Shown one piece after another: positions 36,500 to 44,828 of a stretch of DNA of 64,000 bases (position 1 is its first letter; each line of letters begins with the position of its first letter). The DNA lies in the NCBI GenBank assembly GCA_963848335.1, contig CAWKDD010000001.1:1914327-1978326 (forward strand), written 5' to 3'. The position numbers were made by a program, and so were the translations under genes. The notes beneath the pieces are model-generated. The model saw only the letters and a list, made by a program, of their open reading frames with translations, did not search any database and was not told where the DNA came from. The DNA comes from Chersky-840 sp963848335. GTDB lineage: Bacteria; Actinomycetota; Acidimicrobiia; Acidimicrobiales; UBA8190.

Positions 36500-38468
36500 G
36501 GGCCGATCGCTCCGCCCACGCCGGCCGAGGCGGCCACGGCGGTCTCCAGGAACCGCACCGGCACCGTGCCGCCCGCGGCCAGGTCCTGGCCGGTGCCCTG
36601 GCTGCCGCCCGCGGGCGGGACGGCGAGGCCACCACGTGCTCGAGGCCGAGCCGGTGCACGCCCCGCAGTCGTAGCACGGCGTCCAGCGGCAATCCTGGAG
36701 GCCGTGCTCGGCCAGGGCCTCCTGCCAGTCCTGCCACAGGAAGTCGTGGTGCAGGCCGGCCGAGATGTGGTCCCAGGGCAGCACCTCGTGCTCGTCGCGG
36801 TGGCGGTACACTACCGTCGGCGAGGTCGAGCCCGGCGGCCGTCGAGCGCGCTCGTCCACAGGTCGAGGTCGAAGTGCTCGGACCACTCCTGGAAGGTCCC
36901 CCCGGCCCGCCACACGTGCTCGATGACCGCGCCGATGCGCCGGTCGCCGCGGCTGACGATCCCCTCGGCGAGCGTCGCCTCGGGGTCGTGCCAGCGCAGC
37001 GTCACCCCGCGTGCCGCGCGCGGCGTCTCGCAGCAGGCCGATCTTGCGCCGCAGCTCGTCCACGGTGTTCTGGCCGAACCACTGGAACGGCGTGTGCGGC
37101 TTGGGCACGAACCCGCCCACCGAGGCGGTGACCGTCACGCTGCGGTGGTAGCGGCGGCCGATCTCCACGCAGGCGCCGGCCAGCTCGGCGATGCCGAGCG
37201 TGTCCTCGTCGGTCTCGGTGGGCAGCCCGGTGAGGAAGTAGAGCTTCACCCGCCGCCAGCCCTGGGAGAACGCGGCGTCCACCGCGGCGTAGAGGTCCTC
37301 CTCGCGGATCAGCTTGTTGATCACCTGGCGCATCCGCCAGGTGCCGGCCTCGGGCGCGAACGTGAGCCCGGTGCGCCGCACCTTCTGGATCTCGGCCGCC
37401 ATCCCCACCGTGAACGCGTCGACCCGCAGGCTGGGCAGGCTCACCGACACCTGGCCGGGCACTCGGGGTCGTTGATGATCGCTGGCCACCACGTCCCCGA
37501 TGCCCGAGAAGTCGGCGCTCGACAGCGACGTGAGCGTCACCTCGTCGTAGCCGGTGCGGGCGAGGCCGTCGCGCACCATCTGGTGCACCTGCTCCGCGGG
37601 GCGCTCGCGCACGGGCCGGGTGATCATGCCCGCCTGGCAGAAGCGACAGCCCCGGGTGCAGCCCCGGAAGATCTCGACGTTGAGCCGGTCGTGCACGACC
37701 TCGATCGAGCGGGACGAGCTGATGCTTCGGATAGGGCCAGTCGGCCAGGTCCGCGACCGTGCGCTTCTCGACCCGCTCGGGAACGTCGGCGAGCGGGGCG
37801 CCACCGCCGATCAGGCGCCCGCTCGTAGCTGCGCTCGTACACGAGGGCACGTACACGCCCGGCACCGTCGGCCAGCGCGCGCAGCAGGTCGCTCGCGGCC
37901 GGGCGCCGCCCGCGGCCTGCCACGCGCCGATCACGTCGGTGATCTCGCCCACGACCTCTTCGCCGTCGCCGATCACGAACGCGTCGACGAAGTCGGCCAG
38001 CGGCTCGGGGTTGAAGGCGCAGTGACCGCCCGCCACCACGAGCGGGTGCGACGGCGCCCCGATCGGCGTTGCGCACCGGCACGCCGGCCAGGTCGACCAG
38101 GTTGAGCAGGTTCGTGTACACGAGCTCGGCCGAGAGGTTGAAGGCCAGGACGTCGAAGTCCCCGCGCCGCCAGGTGCTGTCCACGCAGAACAGCGGCACC
38201 GCCGCCGCCCGCATCGCCGCCTCCATGTCGGTCCACGGCGCGTAGGCGCGCTCGGCAACGGCGTCGGGCCGCTCGTTGAGGATCTCGTAGAGGATCTGGA
38301 GCCCCTGGTTGGGGAGGCCGATCTCGTAGGTGTCGGGATAGATCAGGAGCCAGGCAACCCGGCCCGGCTCGTGTTGCGGCCGACGCGCCCCAGCTCCCTG
38401 CCGATGTAGCGAGCGGGCTTCTCCACCCGGGCCAGGAGCGGTTCGATCCGCGGCCACAGCGAGGTCAT
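36496..38468 (-). CDS. B12-binding-like radical SAM protein, TIGR03960 family (frameshifted)
   Basis: Large radical SAM protein. From the ATG at 38468 the N-terminus reads MTSLWPRIEPLLARVEKPAR and IGRELG. The B12-binding-like part (LLIYPDTYEIGLPNQGLQILYE; FDVLAFNLSAELVYTN) follows in other frames. The [4Fe-4S] motif CTRGCRFCQAG, TFAPEAGTWRMRQVINK and VKLYFLTGLPTE lie in the SAM barrel. At least five frame changes are needed, though the residues are conserved throughout. The stop TGA at 36496-36498 overlaps the next gene. It is the first gene of the rne/obg/proBA cluster. Confidence 0.8.
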
Positions 38469-38842
38469 GTGCCCGACCGAGTCTAGAGCCGTCCCCGCCC
38501 GGGCCGGTGCCGAGCCCGAGCCCCCGGGCCCCCGCCCCCGTCCAGCCCGTGCTCGAAGGGGGTCTAGCCCGGTTTCGACGCGGTGGTCGTGGTGGTGGCG
38601 GCCATTTCCATTGAACTGGTTTTCTGAAGAGTTCCTTCTGCCGATTTTGGAACGCCACTTTGAGATATCGAAACCTCATCCACATTTTCACAAGTGGGAG
38701 CTTCGCCGGCGTCGCCGTGATCCATTCGCTCGGTTCAACCCGAGCCGGTAATTCTTATTATGGATTGGGCGGCACTATTTGGACCCTGGCGTTGTGCAGT
38801 GGGCCAATACCGGGGCTGCTTATCGCTCCGCTGTATGTTCCT
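38469..38842. other. Composition break; no gene seen
   Basis: The first ~110 bp (to about 38,580) are very GC-rich like the actinobacterial region. After a stretch reading GGTGGTCGTGGTGGTGGCGG at about 38,580-38,600 the sequence becomes near 50% GC with many A/T runs. Short ORFs in 38,590-38,842 have no recognisable product, and I see no inverted repeat or duplicated target marking an element end. This is either an element or genome boundary, or an assembly join. Confidence 0.6.
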
Positions 38843-39181
38843 TCAACACGTCCAAACAGGTCGCTCGCTGGCGTGTTCATCACAGAGCGTCTTGATCCAG
38901 CCGCCACTTCTGGGTAGACCAGGACGACCACAGATCTCGCACGTCCTATAGGCTTCTTCTTGGGCAACGTGGATGCGATCCCGGAGCACGTCGCTCTTTT
39001 GCTTGATATAAAACTGCAACCCGCCGAATTTTTCTTTGACCTGTGTTACCTGTCCGTCCCAACCAAGAGACAGGAGATCGTCTACAAGGCGTGCAAGGAT
39101 CGGATGCCATCCCGGATAGACCTGTGCCTGGATTTCATCAAGAGTCGCTGGAAGTCCAGTCCACGTCCAAGTCACATTCAT
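38843..39181 (-). CDS. Hypothetical protein with KEKFGGLQFY motif and Cys-rich tail
   Basis: 112 aa, intact. The middle holds QVKEKFGGLQFYI and the end has CEICGRPG followed by W-IKTLCDEH, resembling a widespread bacterial family of unknown function with a small zinc-binding tail. The two CxxC/CxxxH-like groups suggest metal binding (inference). No signal peptide or membrane segment. Its codon use is AT-richer than the genes on either side, as for the rest of the 38.8-41.75 kb cassette. Confidence 0.6.
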   Translation of the reverse strand: MNVTWTWTGLPATLDEIQAQVYPGWHPILARLVDDLLSLGWDGQVTQVKEKFGGLQFYIKQKSDVLRDRIHVAQEEAYRTCEICGRPGLPRSGGWIKTLCDEHASERPVWTC

Positions 39182-39210
39182 TGCGCTGTTGTTGAACTAC
39201 CTAACGGTCT

Positions 39211-39606
39211 TCAGGTGCTCGGTGGCTCCCGTTTCCATTTGTCCACCACGTCGATCACGCCGTCCACCTTGCCTTCAATTTCATCAAGCCTGAGTTCAAT
39301 TTTGTCGAACCGTTTATCCGTGCTGTGTTCCAGGGCATCGAAGCGTCTGTCTACAGCATCGAAGCCGTCGTCCAAGCGTCTTTCCATCGCAAGAATGTGA
39401 TCGCTCATCGCTGTCAACGCCTGTGTCTGAGCTTGAGATGCGGTGTCGTCCATGATGTACTTATCAATCGCATCGAAGCGCCTGTCGATAGCAAGAAGGC
39501 TTTTGTTCATTGTTTCGAGTGTGCGCTGTTGATTCTCCATCAGCCTTTCCAAGCGTGATAGCCGATCTTCGTTATCTTCCGTCATTGGGTTAGGTCCGCT
39601 TCCCAT
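39211..39606 (-). CDS. Hypothetical coiled-coil protein
   Basis: 131 aa, intact, predicted mostly helical. It shows a repeating RRFDAID/DRRFDALE pattern with Leu, Ile or Phe at heptad spacing from about residue 15 to the C-terminus, typical of long coiled coils. Such proteins occur as phage-tail-like or DUF1640-like helpers, but no catalytic motif is seen and I cannot assign a function. It lies 29 bp upstream of the KEKFGG gene on the same strand. Confidence 0.6.
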   Translation of the reverse strand: MGSGPNPMTEDNEDRLSRLERLMENQQRTLETMNKSLLAIDRRFDAIDKYIMDDTASQAQTQALTAMSDHILAMERRLDDGFDAVDRRFDALEHSTDKRFDKIELRLDEIEGKVDGVIDVVDKWKREPPST

Positions 39607-39608
39607 GA

Positions 39609-39785
39609 CTATTTAGCTTTACTGCCCTTCGCTTTGGCCCACCTTGCCAATACCGCTTTTCGTGCGCTTTCACTTCGTTGTTCAGGTGTAAGCTTTGCTG
39701 CCCGAATGGAACCTCCGAGCTTCCCGCCCTTCCGCCCCATCTTTACGAAGTATTCCCGGACATCCGCTGGTAACTGCTTTGACAT
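39609..39785 (-). CDS. Small basic KGGKLGG-type protein
   Basis: 58 aa: MSKQLPADVREYFVKMGRKG start, then GGKLGG, LTPEQRSESARKA and ARWAK. This resembles a family of short basic proteins, frequent in Acidobacteria and others, with a Gly-Gly-Lys motif and LTPEERxxxARKAxxARW; probably nucleic-acid binding (inference). The ATG at 39785 is supported because a promoter (39792-39820) places the predicted transcription start at about the same base, giving a leaderless or nearly leaderless mRNA. An upstream in-frame ATG lies inside or before that promoter. Confidence 0.65.
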   Translation of the reverse strand: MSKQLPADVREYFVKMGRKGGKLGGSIRAAKLTPEQRSESARKAVLARWAKAKGSKAK

Positions 39786-39791
39786 AGCTAC

Positions 39792-39820
39792 AGTATACGT
39801 GACCCCAGTACGCATGGCAA
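39792..39820 (-). promoter_or_regulatory. Predicted promoter for the small basic gene
   Basis: On the minus strand TTGCCA (39815-39820), a 17-bp spacer and TATACT (39792-39797) give a close sigma-70-type match. The initiation point predicted from the -10 is about 39785, which is the ATG itself. It forms a divergent pair with the promoter at 39831-39859. Confidence 0.6.
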
Positions 39821-39830
39821 GCATGCTCCA

Positions 39831-39859
39831 TTGACATACGTAACCCCCTAACGTACAAT
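39831..39859 (+). promoter_or_regulatory. Predicted promoter driving the IS1-family transposase
   Basis: TTGACA (39831-39836) is a perfect -35 box, separated by exactly 17 bp from TACAAT (39854-39859), a five-of-six -10 box. Transcription would start near 39866 and read through the leader hairpin at 39878-39909 into the transposase gene at 39993. Confidence 0.7.
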
Positions 39860-39877
39860 TGTATCGTGAAGCAACAA

Positions 39878-39909
39878 GCCCCGACCGAGACGCCAATCTC
39901 GACCGGGGC
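39878..39909 (+). promoter_or_regulatory. Hairpin in the transposase leader
   Basis: GCCCCGACCGAGA and TCTCGACCGGGGC form a 13-bp stem with two imperfect positions and a six-base loop. It lies between the predicted transcription start and the transposase ATG, where it could act as an attenuator or terminator limiting expression, or shield against read-in. No U-tract follows immediately. Confidence 0.5.
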
Positions 39910-39992
39910 CGAAATCCGCACAGCCGAAGCTGTACAGACCTTCCAATCTGATTATCCGGCTTCTGGCTGCTGCGATCAAGGGAGATCGCACT

Positions 39993-40931
39993 ATGACGTG
40001 CCACAGTTGCCGGATCGAAGCGGCGAAGTTCGGAAAGCATCGTAACGGGCTTCAGCGCTACCGTTGTGCCCAGTGTCGCAAGACGTTTACAGAACCTCAC
40101 GAGCGCACTTTCGGGGACATGTATACCAACGATCAGAAGGGTTTGCTGGCGCTCCAACTCCTGCTCGAAGGAAACAGCGTCCGATCAGTTGAACGGATCA
40201 CCGGAGTCCACCGGGACACGATTCTCCGCCTGCTCCTCGTGGCGGGCGAACGCTGCGAACGGCTGATGTCTGACCGAATTCGGGACATTCCGGTTCGGGA
40301 CGTTCAGTGCGACGAAATTTGGGGATTCGTCTTTTGCAAGGAAAAGAACAAGCCAGCCGATGCGGAAGAAGGATCGAAGATCGGCGATGCCTACACGTTC
40401 GTTGCGATAGAGCGTTATTCCAAGCTCATTCTGGCGTGGCACCTTGGGCGGCGCACGTCTCAGCACACCCAGGAATTCATGGAGAAATTACGCCTCGCCA
40501 CCAAGGGACGGTTCCAACTAACGAGCGATGGATTCGCTGCATACCCGGACGCCGTTCAATACAGCGTTGGGATGCGAGTAGACTTCGCTCAACTCATCAA
40601 GATCTACGCCGCTCCCCGAGATGGCGAACAGCGATATTCCCCTGCCGAAGTAATACGTGCCGTTCCGAAGCCTATTCTCGGGAATCCAAACCCCGAGCAG
40701 ATTAGCACGTCGCACGTGGAACGTCAGAACCTCACCATGCGCATGCAGATTCGGAGACTGACCCGGCTCACAAATGCTTTTAGCAAGAATTGGGAGGGTC
40801 TGAGATCGGCAGTGGCGTTGCATTTCGCCTATTACAACTTCTGCCGGGTTCATCGGACGTTGCGCATCACTCCGGCGATGGCGGCTGAACTGGCGGATCG
40901 GGTTTGGGACTTGCGGGATTTGTTGGCGTAA
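39993..40931 (+). CDS. IS1-family transposase
   Basis: 312 aa, intact. The N-terminal zinc-finger-like part has CHSCRIEA and RCAQCRKTF. A helix-turn-helix region (SVRSVERITGVHRDTILRLL) follows, then a DDE-type domain: DEIWGFVFCKEK, IERYSKLILAWHLGRRT, LTSDGFAAY, and SHVERQNLTMRMQIRRLTRLT near the C-terminus. This is the single-ORF type of IS1 transposase seen in Acidobacteria and other soil bacteria. I cannot find terminal inverted repeats. Its stop is only 19 bp from the oppositely oriented next gene. Confidence 0.8.
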   Translation: MTCHSCRIEAAKFGKHRNGLQRYRCAQCRKTFTEPHERTFGDMYTNDQKGLLALQLLLEGNSVRSVERITGVHRDTILRLLLVAGERCERLMSDRIRDIPVRDVQCDEIWGFVFCKEKNKPADAEEGSKIGDAYTFVAIERYSKLILAWHLGRRTSQHTQEFMEKLRLATKGRFQLTSDGFAAYPDAVQYSVGMRVDFAQLIKIYAAPRDGEQRYSPAEVIRAVPKPILGNPNPEQISTSHVERQNLTMRMQIRRLTRLTNAFSKNWEGLRSAVALHFAYYNFCRVHRTLRITPAMAAELADRVWDLRDLLA

Positions 40932-40950
40932 GGAGAAATGCGGCAGTTCA

Positions 40951-41745
40951 TCAGGGGAACAACGTCTTTACCAACTTCCGAATGGCCGATGCGTGCTTCT
41001 GTTCTTCCATCCAACCTTCTCGACCAATTGTGATCGTCTCAACAAACGAGTCAAGCTTCTTTCGGAACTCGGCTTCTGATAGCTGCGGGTTTGCGAAGTC
41101 GAACATCAGTTTTCTGGCATACTTCTCGTATCCACCAATGTTCTTCTCCGATGTGCTGATTTCCTCGTGTTCGACCGGCGAGAGGGAACCATCAGAGTGG
41201 AGCACGATCATTTCCGACTGGCCCCCACAGCCATCGTCGTAGCTCTTCACGGCTGCAAGGGTCTGTGTCGCAAGGATAATCACTTCCGGGAGGCTCATGT
41301 CCTGATGGTAAGTCGGCTCGATCAAGTAGTTCGCAAGATATGAGCCTGATCCGTTGCAGTAGTAGCCGTCCCTTTCGACCATAATGCCCTGTCGTGTGGA
41401 CAACAGCTTTACGCCGTCCCGCTCCGTCCAAATGGCGATTAGAAACTGCGCATCGTCGTCCTGCAAATCATGCTCTTTGAAGAGCCGCCGCAAAGTCTTG
41501 CTAATCACTTCTTCGATTTGTTCGGTCGAAGCAAGGAATGAGGCGGAATCCGAAATCGCCCTTTGGCAAGCCTGAATCAACATCAGCGAACAATCTTCGG
41601 TACCGGCAAGCGCAAAGGCAACGTTGCCGCCGTCCAATTCCTGTTTGAAGATCTTGGTGGCGTATGACTTTGATGCGCTCGTGTATTTTGTGTCTGCACA
41701 AAGCAGGATGCCGTTTTGAACTTTGAATCCAGCCGTAATCGTCAT
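40951..41745 (-). CDS. Proteasome-beta-like Ntn hydrolase
   Basis: 264 aa from the ATG at 41745. The N-terminus M-TITAGFKVQNGILLCADTK resembles a proteasome beta core, with the Thr right after Met as the potential nucleophile, Asp in CADTK and basic residues in SKSYATKIF, followed by AFALAGTEDCSLML. Conserved Gly-Ser-Gly (GSGS) occurs near the middle. It is neither HslV nor a standard 20S beta subunit in length or sequence, and no ATPase or partner subunit is nearby. A longer frame to 41916 exists but adds Pro/Arg-rich residues. Catalysis is inferred only. Confidence 0.6.
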   Translation of the reverse strand: MTITAGFKVQNGILLCADTKYTSASKSYATKIFKQELDGGNVAFALAGTEDCSLMLIQACQRAISDSASFLASTEQIEEVISKTLRRLFKEHDLQDDDAQFLIAIWTERDGVKLLSTRQGIMVERDGYYCNGSGSYLANYLIEPTYHQDMSLPEVIILATQTLAAVKSYDDGCGGQSEMIVLHSDGSLSPVEHEEISTSEKNIGGYEKYARKLMFDFANPQLSEAEFRKKLDSFVETITIGREGWMEEQKHASAIRKLVKTLFP

Positions 41746-41992
41746 GCGTTTTCTTGCCTTGAAACTCCAAGGATACGACGGCTTACGATCTAACGGCTGA
41801 TTTCGAGGGTCCGGGTGCAGAGGGCGATTGAGCGGTTCCCGGCGGCGCAGAGGCTCCCGATTCGTCGCTGCTTGTTTTGGTTTGTCAAGTGGTTTGGTCA
41901 TCGTTTCATACCTCAACGCAGATTTAGGACACTACCCGGCGTTGCGGGTTGCATGCAACGTTCGATATGCTGTGGGATCGTAAGGAAATCAC

Positions 41993-43853
41993 ATGAAAAC
42001 ACATCTTCACCCCGTCGTGCTTGTCACCGCGAGCTCTGTCGCTGAGCTTGTCGATCGCCGCGCAAGCGCAACAGCCCCGCCCGTGTGCGGTCCACGGGAA
42101 CCGAATCTGGATTCGCGGTTTTCCAAACCAAATGCATGGGCTGCCACGGCAATCCTGCCATGGCCGGCCGCGCGCCCAATCCCGCTACGCTGCGGCAGAT
42201 GTCGCCGGAAAAAATCTATGAAGCGCTCACCACCGGGCCCGATGAAGACCCAAGGGCTCCAGCCCTCACCGACGACCAGCGCGGATGCTGGCGGTGTTCA
42301 TGAGCGGCCGGACCTTCGGCAGCGCCGAGCAGGGCGACGCGAAAAACATGCCGAACCGTTGCGAAGCGAATCCGCCGATGAGCGATCCGAGCGCCGGCCC
42401 GGCGCTGGAACGGCTGGAGCCCGGACGTCACGAATAGCCGCTTTCAGACGGCGAAGGGCGCCGGGTTCACGCGCCGATCAAGTGCCGCAGCCTGAAACTG
42501 AAGTGGGCGTTCGGTTATCCCACCGGCGTCTCGGCGTTCGGGCAGCCGGCGGTCGCGGCGGGCCGCGTTTTCGTCGGCACCGACATCGGTTACGTGTACT
42601 CGCTGGATGCGAAGACCGGCTGCGTCTATTGGTCCTATCAGGCCAAGGGCAACGTGCGCGGCGGGCCGAGCGTCGGCCCGGTGAAAGGCCACGGGGCGTC
42701 GAAGTACGCGGTGTTCTTCGGCGACGCGCACGCCAATGTTTATGCGGTGGACGCGCAGACCGGCAAGGAACTGTGGACCCGCAAAGTGGACGATCATTTC
42801 GTCGCGCGCATCACGGCCTCGCCGAAGTTGTATGACGGCTACCTCTATGTTCCGGTATCGTCGTCGGAAGAATTCGCCGCCGCGAATCTCGATTATCCGT
42901 GCTGCACCTCGCGCGGCAGCGTGGTGAAGCTGGACGCGAACACCGGCGAAGCAGGCGTGGAAGACATACGTGGTTCCCGAGACGCCCAAGCCCACGCGCA
43001 AGAATTCGAAAGGCGTGCAGCAATACGCGCCGGCCGGCGCTTCGGTGTGGAATTCGCCGACCATCGATGCAAAAGCGGCACGCCATCTATTTCGGCACCG
43101 GCGATTCGGAGACCGAGCCCGCGGCGAAGATGTCGGATTCCGTGATGGCGGTCGACATGAAGACCGGCAAAGTGCTCTGGTATTACCAGGCGCAGGCCGG
43201 CGACGCGTTCCTCGGCGGCTGCACGGGCCCGGAAAAGACCGACAATTGCCCGTCGGAGAACGGGCCGGATCTGGACATCGGCAATTCGCCCGTGCTGCAT
43301 TCTCTGCCGGGCGGCAAGAGCATCGTGGTGGCCGGAACAAAAGATGGCAAATTGTTTGCGCTGGATCCGGACAAGAAGGGCGCCGTGGTTTGGCAGACGA
43401 ACGTGGTGGACAATCCGCCCGGAACGCCGATATTCCGCTTGAGCGGCATCGTGTGGGGCGGCGCGTTCGATGAGAAGGCCGCGTACTACGGGCAGACCGG
43501 CGGAGGCATCACCGCGATTCAGTTGACCACGGGCGAAAAGCTGTGGCACAAGCATCTGGCCGAGCCCGGCAAGCGCGTCAACAACGGCGCGGCCGCGACA
43601 GCGATGCCGGGCGTGGTGTTCATCGCCGGAACCGATGGCGTGCTGCACGCGCTCGCGACCGCGGACGGCTCGGAGATTTGGTCGTATGCCACGGACCGCC
43701 CGTTCGACACCGTGAACAAAGTGGAAGCCAAGGGCGGATCCATCGCCTCCATCGGGCCCACGCATCGCGAACGGCATGCTGTTCATCGGATCGGGCTACG
43801 GCGTGATCGGCGGCAACACCGGAAACGTGCTGCTGGCGTTCGGCATCGAATAG
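41993..43853 (+). CDS. PQQ-dependent, cytochrome c-containing polyvinyl-alcohol-dehydrogenase-like protein (frameshifted)
   Basis: The ATG at 41993 has AAGGA seven bases upstream and starts a signal peptide (MKTHLHPVVLVTA; the alternate frame continues LSLSLSIAAQAQ). A heme motif CMGCH follows, then beta-propeller PQQ repeats: GTDIGYVYSLDAKTGCVYW, NVYAVDAQTGKELW, VMAVDMKTGKVLWYY, KLFALDPDKKG and GSEIWSYATD. The stop is at 43851-43853. At least five frame changes occur. A periplasmic alcohol- or polymer-oxidising enzyme is inferred. Adenosine deaminase follows 3 bp later. Confidence 0.75.
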
Positions 43854-43856
43854 GTA

Positions 43857-44827
43857 GTGCAGCCAAGCTCCCCTAAAGTCGAACTGCATCTTCATCTGGA
43901 TTGCTCGTTGAGCTTACGCCGCCGTGTCGCAGCTGGACGAGTCCATTTCGCTCGAAGAATATCAGCGCGAATTCATCGCTCCGCGGCGCTGCACCAGCCT
44001 GGCGGATTTTCTGACGCGCGCGCCGCGCGGTTTTCAATTGATGCAGGACGAAGCCGCGCTGTCGCTGGTGGTGGAGGATCTGTTCGAGCAGCTCGCCGCC
44101 GACGGAGTGATCTACGCTGAGATCCGTTTCGCTCCGCTGCTGCACCTGGAGCGCGGATTGACGCCCGAGCAAGTGGTGGCGGCGGTGGATCGCGCGACGG
44201 AAGCTTGCATTCGATCGAGCGGCATCGATGCGCGGCTGATTCTCTGCACCTTGCGCCACTTCGATCGCGAGCAAGGCCTTCGAGACGGCGCGACTGGTGG
44301 AGCAATTTCGCGGCAGCCGCGTGGCGGCGCTCGACATCGCGGGCGACGAAGCCGGCTATCCGATCGATCGCGCACATTCCCGCGTTTCGCTACGCGATCG
44401 AGCACGGCCTCTATCGAACCGCACATGCCGGCGAAGCGCGCGGCGCCGGAAAGCGTTTGGGAAACACTGCGCGAGTTTCAGCCTTCGCGCATCGGCCACG
44501 GCGTGCGCAGCATCGAAGATCCGGCGCTGGTGGAGCATCTGATCCGCGAGCGCATTCATCTGGAGGTCTGCCCGACCAGCAATCTCCAGACCGGCATCTC
44601 GCGCGATTATGCCGAGCATGCGGTGGACGAGCTCTATCGCGCCGGCGTTCCGCTCAGCATCAGCACCGATACGCGCACCATCACTAACATCACGCTGACG
44701 GAAGAATATCGAAACCTGGAAGAGCATTTCGGCTGGACGCGAGGCCGATTTCGCGCGCCTGCAATCAAGCCGCGATCGACGCGGCGTTCGTCGACGAGTC
44801 GGTAAAGACGCGATTTGCGAACGCAGC
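43857..44827 (+). CDS. Adenosine deaminase-like amidohydrolase (frameshifted)
   Basis: GTG at 43857 begins PKVELHLHLD, whose HxH binds zinc. Further motifs are YAEIRFAPLLHLERGL, AHAGEA (His and catalytic Glu), IGHGVRSIED and STDTRTI. These are the metal-dependent deaminase signatures, close to adenosine/aminodeoxyfutalosine deaminases. At least three frame changes are needed and the 3' end is unclear near 44,827. The DTRT variant of the usual D-D-P motif occurs in bacterial ADA-like enzymes. Substrate is inferred. Confidence 0.7.
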
Positions 44828-44828
44828 C

